Positions 24,939 through 37,800 of a DNA stretch of 64,000 nt are shown one piece after another. Numbering within the stretch: position 1 is the first letter of the stretch; every line of letters starts with the position of its first letter. Source of the DNA: Lineus longissimus. Lineage: Eukaryota; Nemertea; Pilidiophora; Heteronemertea; Lineidae. Both the position numbers and the translations under genes were made by a program. The stretch is from positions 18,483,292 through 18,547,291 of the forward strand of contig NC_088312.1 of assembly GCF_910592395.1 (NCBI RefSeq), read 5' to 3'. The notes under the pieces are model-generated. The model made no database searches and was not told the origin of the DNA. It saw only the letters and a program-made list of their open reading frames with translations.

Positions 24939-26168
24939 CCCACGGGACTCAAACTGAGAAGCACAACATCAATAACAATGTCAAATACACAAATGCAATC
25001 GCACTAAAACCAACAGTGTCACAACCTGGTCTTTCGCATCAGAGAAATGGACACAGCAAGGACTATGTCAAATACACATCATACAGACATGCAAAATCCA
25101 ACAATGTCACAACCAGCTGGTCCTCAGCAACCTGAGAACAACTCAGACATGCATCACAAAGGTCTGTACTCCATTTGTCACAACCTAGCTGTGAGAGACT
25201 GTTAGCATTCAGACATTCCGAAAGCAAAGAAGTTAGGTTAGTTCGGGGCGATTGCCCAATCAGAAGTGCCGAATTCTGCATCACCAAGTTACTCAGTTGA
25301 ACTGAGCCAATTGGATGGCCCTATATTGTGAGGTCAACTCTACTTTCAGAAACAATTGAATGCCCTTGCACAAGCTTGACATAAATGCATAGGACAGTGA
25401 AGAGCCAGAAACACAATTTGTTTATGCATTTGAACCTGGCCTATAATTGGTGAGAAACCCAAGTTTTGTAGCTTCTCAAATAAATAGAAAAAATCATGAA
25501 TATACTGATAATTTATTGATTCATTTGATATCTAGCAAAATTATACAAAGGGACTACACATCTTCTTCAAGGTAATAACATAATTATCTTCTAGATAACA
25601 AGAATTAGTAATGATTAACAAATATTTTCAGCAGTATAGAACGCACCATAAAAGGTTCCATCCTGGAATCTGACATTATCAACATGATCTTCTCAAATTT
25701 GAAAGCTACTCTTACAAGAATCTGCTCAGTGTGAATGCAGACCTGGAGACCAGACTCCAGCTCATGTGCTTCAGACCAGCTGCCTAATGAAGAATAGAGA
25801 GGAATACTGGCCAAAGGACACCACCCTGGCCACAAAGCTCTGGGCTCTGTTTCATTACCGATAATGGAATGACTGTCTAGCGTGCATCTCAAAAATTCCG
25901 AACGCAGAAGAATAATAATAATAAAAGCTACTATTTGGAGAGAGGAAGAATTATAAAGAGAAGTTATTTTTTACGTAGAGCATTTAAAAGCTGTAAATCA
26001 ATTGTCTTCTCCAATAAGCACCATGGAGAATCGATTCCCCATCTTGCTGAGAATCAGGTAGGCCTTCCAACTTGCCGAGCTGACCTGTCCTGGGAAAGGC
26101 TTAAGTTTGTCAATAATGTTGGAAAAACTGTGATTTTGGGGTCTTCCAATAACCTATGCGTTCATCTC

Positions 26169-26512
26169 CTAATGATTTGCAACACATAGAGAGAAAAATG
26201 CACAGCAGCAAGGAACCCATACTTGATGGTAGGTTTGTCCGGTGGATAGCAAACTGATCTGTGCTAGCACCGTGGAGTAACACAGCAGATTTTATGCCAA
26301 AATTTAGTGCATATGATGCCATTATTGTCAAGTTACAAGATGGACACAGGTTATTTTTGTTAATTCCATTCATATCATTCAATAATAAGATATAATAACC
26401 TTAAACTTCAATGATCAAAGACAATTATGTAAACATGTATAGCACCATTAATAGTACTGTGTATTTGAACAGTCATGGAAGGCAGATAATTAGACGGGCA
26501 CAAGTTTTTGCT
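26169..26512. repeat. Right arm of the large inverted repeat
   Basis: The reverse complement of 24515-24855 with only scattered differences (for example TTGGCTATCC versus TTTGCTATCC and TATACATG versus TTTACATG). Spacer between arms is about 1.3 kb. Its outer edge merges into the 40-bp array that starts with GCACAAGTTTTTGCTACAAA. Confidence 0.85.
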
Positions 26513-26900
26513 ACAAATATCAAGTCGTACTACAGGGTGGACCAGAATAATTTTCCCTTGCACAATCGAATTCTATTCTGTAGCCATTGTGTGAGGGAAA
26601 ATAATTCTGGGCCACCCTGTAGACAGGCACAAGTTTTTGCTACAGACATCGGGTCCAAGTCATACTAGACAGGCACATGTTTTTTCTACAGATATCAAGC
26701 CGAGAAAACATGCACAACTTTTTACTACAAATATCAAGTCATACTTAGACAGACACAAGTTTTTTTCTACATCAAGTCATACTAGACAGGTATCAATTTT
26801 GCTACAAATATTATGTCCTACTAGAGAGGCACAAGTTTTTGCTACAAATATCGAGTCATTCTCAACAGGCACATGTGTTCGGTACAAATATCAAACTATT
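26493..26900. repeat. About 40-bp tandem array, 8 units
   Basis: Units resemble AGACAGGCACAAGTTTTTGC followed by TACAAATATCAAGTCATACT. The first unit is separated from the second by the 87-bp MITE at 26533-26619, whose TA target falls in the unit junction ACTAGACAGG. Confidence 0.85.
26533..26619. mobile_element. 87-bp hairpin MITE (family B), copy 2
   Basis: CAGGGTGGACCAGAATAATT at the left and AATAATTCTGGGCCACCCTG at the right, flanked by TA on each side. Removing it together with one TA restores GTACTAGACAGG, as in neighbouring array units, so this is a real insertion with a TA duplication. Confidence 0.9.
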
Positions 26901-28224
26901 ATGTCCATGAAGTGTGGGCAAAAACCCTTGGTCCCAGTTCTTTTCACCTGGTCACACCTTCACGAGAAGATCGTGATCCCAAAGTGAAGTGAATTTTTTT
27001 AATGTGATGAATGATGAGGGAGATTAGGCGAGGGAGACGTGACCAAGCATGTTATGGAAATTTGACCAAGCATGTTTAGCTATATCATGATAGGCTGGGA
27101 TAGGATTCAAATGTTCGACTGGCAACATCAGCAATGCTGTATGCATGGCTGCAGTAAGTCAAAGTTTGCTTGAAATGGACCGATATACAGCTTCCCGAAA
27201 TTGGTGGCTTGCATTGGAACTAACTTTTTCCAAATTGTCCGTCATTAAAGGCATTCAAGTGTGTTGGTCAACCATGACTATCTCCTTTGTCCCTCCACCA
27301 TAAGGCCTAGTTTCCCCTTATGTCATCATTATTTCGGACACTCAGCACCCCATTTCTGGAGAGGTGTATAGACTACAATTAACAGAAAGTGACCAAAAAA
27401 TCATTGGGTTACTTTCCATATTTGTGACCAAAAAAAGTCATGGGCTTATATTCTATACCTAAATAGAGTAGAAGGCCACGAGCGTCAGGATGACGACCCC
27501 ATTACAATATGTGTTCATCTGGACAGCAAAACAATATGTGACCCATCACAGCAAATACAGACGCATGTCGCTCTGAGCTTGGCAGGTTGAGACGGACTGT
27601 TTGTTCATTTCTCTATTGTCTGCCTTTTGTGAAATATGAGCACATCAATTTCTTCCATTATCTCCTGGTGTCATTTAGGCTCATCTTCTGTGCGACATGC
27701 GCCTGGTTTTGCTGCGACAGGTCACATATATAGCCACTGAACTTCTAAAATGTCTTATCACAACCATTTTTTATGCTGTGACTTGATTTCACCGAGTGAC
27801 TGACAAATTACCCCTAGGTTTCGACATTTTTGCGATGTTGTTGTTTAGCTTGAAAAGTTGATTCAGTGATATTTGTGTAGCGTGAGAATGGAAGTACAAG
27901 ACATGCAGTGAATATTGCATTAACCTTTATATAAGCACCGTGTGGTTATAAGAAATAATACTGGTTAACCTCTGGAATATCAACAAATAACAATGATCAA
28001 AAAAGTATATCCTTTGTAGCACATTTTTTTCTATATATTGGCACAATTTACTAAATAAGAAAGCACATGGAATTCCCTGAAAAATCTTCCTTCAAGTATC
28101 GAAAACTGTACATGGAACTAGGAAGTCTTCATACCCAACCCTATTATTGCTTCAAAAAATATTTCTGAAATAACAGTTTGAAGAGCGAAACTCTTGTGTA
28201 TTTCAGTCTTCCTTAAGACTTACT
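26901..28224. other. Intergenic stretch, nothing recognised
   Basis: No conserved peptide, splice-flanked exon or clear repeat was found between the 40-bp array and the LRRK 3' array. LRRK transcripts should end in or near this region, but I found no convincing minus-strand AATAAA. Confidence 0.4.
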
Positions 28225-28560
28225 TGATGAGTTATCAAGTGACCAACTCAAAGTCAAAGCTGGCCCAAAGTCATAGCCGGCCCAAAGTCAAAGTTCACCT
28301 AAACACGAAGCTGGCCCAAAGTTAAAGTCAGCCCAAAGTCAAAGCTGGCCCAAAGTCAAAGCTGTCCTAAAGTCAAAGCTCGCCTAAACACAAAGCTGGC
28401 CCATAGTCAGAGCTTGCCCACAGTCAAAGTTGGCCCGAAGTCAAAGCTAGCCCAAAGCCAAACAGGTCAAAGCTAGCCCAAGGTCAACACTAGCTCAAAG
28501 TCAAAGCCAGCTCCAAGTCAAATCTAGCCCAAAATCAAAGCTAGCCAAAACTCAAAGTTA
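28225..28560. repeat. LRRK: About 18-bp array next to the LRRK stop codon
   Basis: Roughly 18 imperfect units of AAAGTCAAAGCTGGCCC, with variants (GCTAGCCCA, GCTCGCCTAAACAC). On the transcribed (minus) strand it begins about 12 nt after the LRRK TGA, so it is probably in the 3' UTR. Confidence 0.88.
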
Positions 28561-28571
28561 GTCCATGTTTT

Positions 28572-31500
28572 TCAGTAATATTTCCAATTTTCTGCCAAGA
28601 ATGACAGCAGGAATGTCCGATTTTGGAGTGAGTGTCGTCTGATTGTGGTCACCGTGGCAGACGACAACGTCTTCATAACATTCCTGTAACCTTTCCCGAC
28701 CGTGATAATGTTCTTTGCGATCTGGTTATCTTGTGTTGGAGCACCAAACCTTGGGTCAAGGTCGCTTGAATCCTCAAAGGTCAACGGCAGTATGGCCTTG
28801 ACGTAGATGTCGTCCTGTTCGTGACAGCGGAAACTTGTGATATGGTGCATGGTGGACTTGTCGATGACGATGATACAACCCCAGGTTGTACCCACATAGA
28901 GTTCGTTGTCGATTACATTCATGGCAGTAATTTGGGTTTTCCCAGCTGGAAGCAAAAATGATCAGAAATTTACAAAGTACTTTTGTTCACATGAATAGAT
29001 TTTGGAATGTTTATTAACTCAAAATTGAAGCAAATTTTTTTTTTTGCCAAATTACGACGAAAACAAAGAAACTCATTCGAAGTCATGTTTTTACATTTCG
29101 GCTGATTTATTACATGAATTCAAGAAGTAAGCTTACTGTAAATCGACAAATACTGCAGCGACCTACAATTCAAATTGCTTGTTTGCAGTGGTCAGAGCAG
29201 CAGCAGGTCAGAACAAACCGCGAGTCAACATTAAAACCAGACAAGAAATACCTTCATTGCGCAAAGCAGCGATTATAATCGCCGGTCGATTTTATATCGC
29301 TCGTTTACGTGGCTTTTAGAACATTTTCGTAAAGAAAAAATCAAGAGACTTACGAAGTAATTTTCCATGTTGTATGATCTGTTTTTGATGTCTGTCCGCA
29401 TAAGGAATCACGCGACTGCAGTCAAGGGAACGTTTGACTTTTCTCTCTACTGTATCCCATAGATAGACAAATGTACCTAAATAGACAACAAATAAGTGAC
29501 ACTAATGTGCAAGAGACAAGAACCAAATGCCAAGTATATTGTTGTATTTGTACAGGCATATTTGTATAGGCATGATACACCTGCAATGCATTATGTGACA
29601 TCATTGTGTCATTGCAGGCGAAAGGGTAAAGAACTGTTGCTAAAATTCCCCGCGGAAAACTGGTCAAGAGTTGATAAAACATACGCAAACGACCACTCAT
29701 TAGACAGCTGAATGAACACTTTAGCGGTGCCATCTATTTTGTGATGCATTTATATTTAGAAATTACATACAGTGGAACCCCGGTAACACGACCTCCCAAG
29801 GGACTAAGCCGAAGTGGTCGTGTTACCGGGGTGGTCGCGTTAGTGAATTTAAGAATCATAAGTAGGTTTTCCCGCCAAAACATCGTCCTAGCAGATATGC
29901 TGTGTGTACATTGACATGCATTAATGACTACGCCACCGGGTGATTCGATAATTTGTGTGTATATCACGAATAAAAAATCATTTTCTTGAGTGTTTTGCAT
30001 TTAATTTACAATTTATGTAAATGAGTAAATAAACTGACGAGAGCTTATTAGACCAAACATTACATTAAAACTTGAGCATGCTAATTAGAGCAAGCATGTC
30101 ATTCACACCATCGGCAGCTGCCCTTCTTGATGTCAAGCTAATATTCCCGCTAACATTGAGAGAGGTGATGTGAGAAGATGTTGAGAATTATTCCTGATGT
30201 CTTCCTGCTTTAACTTCAGCCAATTTGAACTGGTACTGATTAAATCATCTTTTTAAAAACGTATTTTATCAATATTACGACGTAGTAAGCATTCTTTACT
30301 TTGAGTATCGGTACTCTTACTAATCAACATAATTTATTTGTCCTAAAAACTACGTGTGCATGCCTCTTGACATCATTTAATACTAAATGATGAAAAACAA
30401 ACCGTGAGTCGAAAAGAAAGTTTATTCTTCATTTTATTTGCGCTTACATTTGATCAAACTCACTTACACATCATTTATTTTCATATGGATTCCCATGGTC
30501 ATTGTGTTCGAGGTGCTAACTATCAACACGGATTTGCGAGAAGGTGCCAATTGATACGATGCGGTCATGGTTGATTACGGCAATTAGGCCTCATGGTCGC
30601 GTTAGCGGGGTTAATTTGCAGTTTGGGACCGACCAAGCTGGTGGTCGCGGTCTGGGTACCGGGGTGGTCGTGTTAGCGAGGGCCAGTTAATGAGAATTAG
30701 AGAGAAAACCATTCGGGACCGGAGAATTTTGGTCGTGTTCGCGGGGTGGTCGCGTTACTGAGGTGGTCGCCGACCGGGGTTCCACTGTATTTTCTGAATT
30801 TTTGATCAAATTACCTCCAGCCCTGAAAGAGGTGCATCAAGTTTCACTCAGATGAATAGACATACGACCACGATGACTTCTTTTTACCTGCAGACAAGTG
30901 ATCTTGTGATCACTTATTGCAGTGATAATTGTTGCAGGTTGCCATTACAATTGTTGCAGGTTGAAGTGAGAAAGTGTCCAGAAGGATTGAGGATTGTTTA
31001 ACAAATTTCACCGACCTGGATACACATACGACCACAACGACTTTTGATCACTAGCAGATGTCACCAGGAACAATGTGTTGACGTCATTATTGTAGGCCTC
31101 GTAGTGATGTTCAACCTGCGGCTGTCTGTCGAGGTGGTTGGAATCCCAAACGAGTACGGCACCTTCTGCTTGTCCACACCAAACTTCATCGCTAAAAGAG
31201 AGAGGGTTTTTTTGGTTTTACCACGGAGCAAATACTGAAGTCATGAATGGTTGTTTTCATTGCCATCATTGCATGCTATTGCAGGTCCTATTCTAGACAC
31301 TGTTACTTTGCTTGCAATCTTAAGGGTTGACCATTTGCACCACCATTTTGGCTAGAACTTGAAATCTCAAAGAAATTCAAACTCACGCAAAATGAAGTGA
31401 TGCTAATTTCAAGGGCGAGAGTCTGTTCTCTTGAAAACAGAGACTCTCGCCCTTGAAATAGGCATTCACTGAGTTTTGAAATAGTTCTAATTGGTGCTCC

Positions 31501-31819
31501 TTCTTTTTCTTCTTCCTTCTCGCTTGCTCTTTGTTTTGCAGACAGAAGACATTAAAAACTTGATGAAAATAAAAATAAAACTTACTGGTGAGCAGAATTC
31601 ACAGCTACAGCACAATTTATATCTTTGCCATTCCCGTAGAATTCCTTGATGTTGAGGTCATCAGCTTTAGAGTTCGGCATGTTATCACAGACTCTTATCC
31701 TGCCGTTGTCGAGGGTGATGAGGATGCGGTCAAAGTCCTTGAAGTACACGATGCTAGTGACCTTGACCCCCAAGGATCCACCGACTTTGACGCAGAGAGT
31801 CTCACGGTAGGTAGTTTGG
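28572..31819 (-). CDS. LRRK: LRRK exons 27-30: WD40-type C-terminus
   Basis: Exons 31586-31819, 31016-31191, 29354-29476 and 28572-28945 encode about residues 2359-2661, ending in TGA (28574-28572). WD-like strands: ILITLDNGRIRVCD (exon 27), EVWCGQAEGAVLVWDSN (exon 28), TFVYLWDTVERKV (exon 29) and ELYVGTTWGCIIVID (exon 30). The exon 28 donor is the least certain: CCAG|GTCGGT at 31015-31014 keeps the phase required by exon 29, but a GCT A|GTGATC site 35 bp earlier would too. Between exons 28 and 29 lies a 1,018-bp TA-flanked element. A roughly 18-bp array begins about 12 bp past the stop and so probably forms part of the 3' UTR. Confidence 0.82.
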
Positions 31820-34800
31820 CTGCAAGAGTAATAGAAGTTTTTTTTAACTTAGAGATACAGTGGAACCTCCCTTAGCGGACATCCCTCTATTAAGGACACC
31901 ATCTCTATCAAGGACATGTGTTTTGGTCCAAAAGAGATTGTCTTCATTCATTTTAACCTCTCTAATCAGGACACCTCCCTCTCAAGGACATCATCCGTCA
32001 GTCCTGAGTGTGTCATTAACAGAGAGGTTCTACTGTATATAGGAGATGCTCTTGGTGTACAAGGCTAGGAAGGGAATGACACCTTACTATTTGGCTGATC
32101 TAATTCAAAATTACGAACCAGGCCAGAGTTCAAGATCTGAAGAACTTGGGCTGATTGTTGTCCAACGTTATAGACTATACAATTTTTGTTATAAGACTTT
32201 TGCAAGTCAGGCTGGCCAAATGTGGAACCCGCTTGACTCTTCAGTACAAGAGAGGGGTTCTGTGGCCAGTTGCAAGACAGAGCTGAAGAACCTGCTCTTT
32301 GAGGAGTACTTTTTGTGAAAGCGGCTGTGGGCAGGACACTTGGAATGGGTGCTTTACAAGACACTCTAATACTATTTACTATTCACTGAGCACATTTTTG
32401 TCTCAACCAGCAAAGGAGGCGTTGCGACTAGACATAGGTTCTAACCCATTATCCTTTGATTCAAGGATTGTGAGCCAAACATCATCCCAAGGATCTCTAT
32501 AGAGAAAACTTGCATGGCATTGCAGCTCCTATCATCTACACACCACATGTAATTATTGATAACTTACCAAATAATGATAATGTAACCCCTATCATCTACA
32601 CACAACATGTAATTACTGATAACTTACCAAATAACGATAATGTAACCCTTATCATCTACACACCACATATAATTACTGATAACTTACCAAATAATGATAA
32701 TGTAACCCCTATCATCTACACACCACATGTAATTACTGATAACTTACCAAATAACGATAATGTAACCCCTATCATCTACACACAACATGTAATTACTGAT
32801 AACTTATCAAATAACGATAATGTAACCCCTATCATCTACACACAACATGTAATTACTGATAACTTACCAAATAACGATAATGTAACCCCTATCATCTACA
32901 CACCACATGTAATTACTGATAACTTACCAAATAACGATAATGTAACCCCTATCATCTACACACCACATGTAATTACTGATAACTTACCAAATAACGATAA
33001 TGTAACCCCTATCATCTACACACCACATGTAATTACTGATAACTTACCAAATAACGATAATGTAACCCCTATCATCTACACACAACATGTAATTACTGAT
33101 AACTTACCAAATAACGATAATGTAACCCCTATCATCTACACACCACATGTAATTACTGATAACTTACCAAATAACGATAATGTAACCCCTATCATCTACA
33201 CACAACATGTAATTACTGATAACTTACCAAATAACGATAATGTAACCCCTATCATCTACACACCACATGTAATTACTGATAACTTACCAAATAACGATAA
33301 TGTAACCCTTATCATCTCCGCACCACATGTAATCACCGATAGGACACATGACCAAGATCGAACTGGGCTGCTTCAGCTTGATACTCTTGGTCTGAATCGG
33401 TATCTCGTTCTCATAGGTGACAACTTCCAGCATCGCCCGCACCTGGAATGAGCTCAACCAGACGTCAGTCTGGGGGATGTCCTCGTCAAGGTCAACAATG
33501 TTGACGTCGAGACCGGGACGATTTGGAGTCCTGATTGACGTGGCACATCGGAGATTTTGACACATGTCCGGTGACACCGCTTGGCGGAGATGACAGAACT
33601 CTGGTGTCGAGGCAATGGCGATGATCTCGTCGGCGGAGGGGCGGTTATGTGGCTCTTGTTCCCAGCAGGTCACCATTAGGTCAAGGAAATGTGTGGGGTA
33701 CAGGTCAGTGTCCTGAAACGAGGTTGAGGTCATCATCATATCATTACTGGTGTCGTAATACTGCTGGATTTTTACCGGAGGTATGGAGCTCACTTTAGGC
33801 TACTACCCACCTCTGCATTATTGCATTTTCATTATGACTGCATGCACCATCCCGACTTATATTTTGGTGTCAAAAATTATCTTCAAAAATAAGTCCAAAC
33901 TTGAAAATCAATGATAAAAGGGTTTTTGAAAAAAAACCTAACATTCCCAAATCTCAAATCAAGAAACAAATTTAAAAGACCTTTATTTTTTATTTTTTAC
34001 TTCATTTCTGCTATTTTGCACCTTTTCGGAAAAACTTACACTTTTCCGGAGATAAGGTCTGTCGCTGTTGAGTATGATACTCTTCCAGTTGGCTGCGTTT
34101 GACAACTGATCCTCCAGGGGGCGATGCAGTGTCAGGAGTTCGTAGATCAGCATCCCAAACGAGAAGCAATCCACCTAGAAAAGTAAAAAATTTAGACATA
34201 GGTGTCCAGTGAAGAGTAGCAATTACATGTACATGTGTAACGTGAGTTTTTGAAAGGCTGTGAAAGCCTGCCTCAAGTGGATACAATGACCTCAGACTAG
34301 AATGTAAAGTAAACTTTCACAACATATCAATGCAAAAAGACTTGGCCTCCTAAATTTGTTTGTTTTTAGTTTTTTCAAGTTTTTAAGACAGTACGACTAC
34401 CCCACACACTGGAAAGTGCCAAATTTAAGTGCCTCTTTTTTAAGTTTTTGGATTTTAACTTTGGTTAATTCCAATTTCTTTCTATGTTCAAGTCCCAAAA
34501 TATTGTTTTTGAGATTTTTCATTTTTTTTGTAAATGTAGGTTATTCGCGAAATCCGTGAAAAATAGAATTTAGAAAAACAAAATTTGGCGGTTTACGGTG
34601 AGTGTCCTAACCTTTTTTGTGTAGCTCTCCTCTCCCATAAACTGGATGACCTCCGGCGCAACGAACCCTGGCGTCCCGGCATACCCCTTCCCACCCGTCG
34701 GTAACACGGCACGGCTTATTCCGTAATCAGCTAGCTTGACGTCTACCGGCTGCGTCGGGTCCGTGTTGTGAGGAGGTGGCATGTTCCATACCATGACGTT

Positions 34801-37800
34801 GTCCGATTTCAGGTCTCGGTGGATGATGTCATGGTTGTGGAGATAGAAGAGCGCAGAAGCAGTCTGAAAAACGACGATATAGAATTGACATGGATTAAAG
34901 AACTAATCATAAAAAGATTGGCCAAAATTACAGTAGCTCCTCTCTATCACCCTCGAGACTGACAACTGCTGTCCTTGATAGAGAGGTGTCCTGATTAGAG
35001 AGGTCAAATTGAATGAAAATGACCAATTGGGACCAAAACTAGTGTCCTTAAAAGAGAGGTGTCTGCATAGGGAGGTTCTACTGTACTTAAGGGATTGGTG
35101 ACAGACAGCTGTGGATTGTCCTTGGAACCCCTTGGAATACAACTTATTACCCCTTTTGGTGAGATGGATCACGTACGTGCAATTATTCACATTCCTACCT
35201 GAAGAATAATCTTCTTGATGGCATACATCGGGAGCCTGGCGCTATTCTTACGATATTCCTTCAACTTGGCATACAGTTCCCCCAGTGGCGCCACCTCTAA
35301 TATGAGGCTGAGAGGTTGCAGACTGATACCCAGAAGCTGGACAATGTGTTTGTGGTTTAGCGTGAACATTATGCCACACTCTTGGCGGGCGATCAGGTAC
35401 GACTTGCATGCCGCTCGCAAAGGGTCTTGATTCCAATTTTTTTGGTTTACCTGTAAAAGAGAAATTCAAAAGATTGTTAGTTTGAACCATCAATTTTCAC
35501 AAGCGTTTAATTTTCACAATTTTTGTAGTGCACCATCAAACACAAATTTAAAAAGTGCAAAAATTTCAACTCTAGTGCATTAAATACTCTAATGCATCAT
35601 ATACTCTACATGTAATGTATTATATACTCTAATGCATTACATTTTAGGCAGCAAAGGTGATAGCAGTTAAGTAAAGAATGGATTAATGGCACTTTTAACA
35701 TATCATATAAATTTTCTCTCCTACCTCATAGTTATCCATATCGCCAGAGTTTGCCTCATTCCCTGGTTTGATTGGTTCCAGCACCTTGATGGCGACCCCT
35801 TCTGTTCGATTCTGGGACTAAAAGGAACAGAACAACACTCAATTAAATACAAGTTGCGGTCAGTCGACCCCAGACCTGCCAGGTCGCCATAAAGCAGCCA
35901 CCAGGGTGGGGCTCATGTAAGATTCAGGATGCTGTAGCGGCCTGCCAGGTTCATTCATTTTGCTCGGGCGGTGAAAATGTACCTTCTCATATCATGCTCG
36001 AAAGTCCAGTGCAGATCAGTAAGCTTGATTCGGTCGGATGAACATGTTGACAATAGGGCCTACAATAGGATACCATTGAGAACAACAGTCGCTTTGATAA
36101 TGACTTTGACGCGGTAAAGGGCACTGTGTTGCTCATGCGAAATTCACTTTAAGGTTAAGCTTACCTTATAGATGCCTTTAAACACTGAACTGAAAGCGCC
36201 CCGGCCAAGGTATTTATTGCGTGTGATGTTATTTTGGTTGATGAGTTGGTGGTCATCTAGGTCGGCAAACACCTGAAGAGAAAATTTTAAAATGAGAGTG
36301 GTGCTCTTTTTTTCATGACAGATTGAAATATCGTGAACTCGCAATGCATCATCAGGATTTGACCTGGAGCACCTAAGCTGACCTCCTTGTTGTCTTCAGG
36401 TCTGATTCTACAATTCCAGTGTTCCACAGGCGTCGTAATCAGTTAAAATTGCGGAGCCAATGATTGACTTCATCTTCTTCTGCGTTTTTGAGAAGCATGC
36501 TAGACAGACGATTACAAGAATTACAGTAAACAATGCATACTTACCACATCTGGTGCAATGTGTAGTTCAGAATCTCCTGCGGTCGGCGATGCGATCTGGC
36601 GATGTTTCTCACAGACGATCATCTGTCGTTGTTGGGTTGCCAACATACATTCCTCAACAGTGAAGCAGTAAATTGCGTCATCAACGGTCCTGGAGGTAGA
36701 AAAATCATAAATTGTGTAAAATGAACTGCCATGCACAATATACTGCAAATTTTCGTGCGGTTTTATTCTTCCATCTCGCCAAAATATCTTTTTTTTAAAT
36801 CCACACAATTTTTGTTTGGCAGATTACAATTTTTTTCCTTTTTTTCGTATAGAAAATATTCAGACTAATTCTATTTTTCGCGAATCGAGAGCATTTGCAA
36901 AATCCACCGAAGTTTGCTGATTATTGGCCGTTTCGACAATATTTGGGCGAGTTGAGCAGTAGGAGGAATCCAGGCAACCGGAGGAAACCTTTACTGTTGA
37001 AAAGAGTCGCTTCTCTATCACATGAGTATACTGGAACCAACCAGGAATCGAACCTGGGACCTATGAGCTGACAGGCCCCGATGTCACCATTGTGCCACCC
37101 GGACAGCCCTCTCGCAATACTGCAAACATCAAGATAGGCACCTCTTCTACTTGTCAGAAACCGTTCTTCAGATACTTACTCGTTGAGTATGGGAGAGATA
37201 TCAGGTGGGAATTCATGGTGTACGAGATGAGCCTCAGAATCCAGCTTGATGGACCGCACAACCGACGCCAGTCCATTTCTGATGAACACTTGAGACCAAC
37301 ACTCTTCATCATCTGAGGAAACCTAAAAACAAAATAGGGTAAAATGTATTTTTAGAGTCGCCGCCACTGAAATGGCCCAACAAATATTGATGTCGTATTG
37401 GTCATACTCTGATCCCACACGTGACTGCAGAATACCGCATTTGGTGCCCAACTGTAGTTGCACACAACACACGCCATCTATGGGGAACAAATCCAGATGA
37501 GGATGTCAGAAGATACGGTGAAGTAGAATATAGCACCTACCTGTGTCTGTAACTCTGTCTGGTGAATAAAGCACCTCAGACACGGCACAATCCGCGTAAT
37601 CAGGTACATGCCCTGGATATTCTGCGCGAATCGCAATCCGACATCAGGGTACCAGTCCTCCAGAAGATTATCAACATGACTGATAACAGTCGCAAGTAAT
37701 TTTGTCGCCGATTTCAGATTGCAGGAGACATGAGCTCGGGTGGCGTCTGCTGTGATGTCCATCGTACTCGTTCGATCGGAGACCTTTAAGTCGATTGCAT

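Noticed and set aside
24642-26382. Two mirrored open frames sharing about 70 residues
   Set aside because: They are the arms of an inverted repeat; no homology known to me, no splice context, and they diverge immediately outside the arms.
2125-33325. CRISPR-like regular repeats
   Set aside because: Units are directly adjacent without unique spacers, in a eukaryotic gene context.
32510-33451. Plus-strand 313-codon open frame with a 20-residue repeat
   Set aside because: Antisense shadow of the 60-bp array derived from LRRK exon 26.
36955-37112. Functional tRNA gene
   Set aside because: A and B boxes are present but a complete cloverleaf is not, and SINE tails follow; the same applies to 19030-19337 and 50731-50960.
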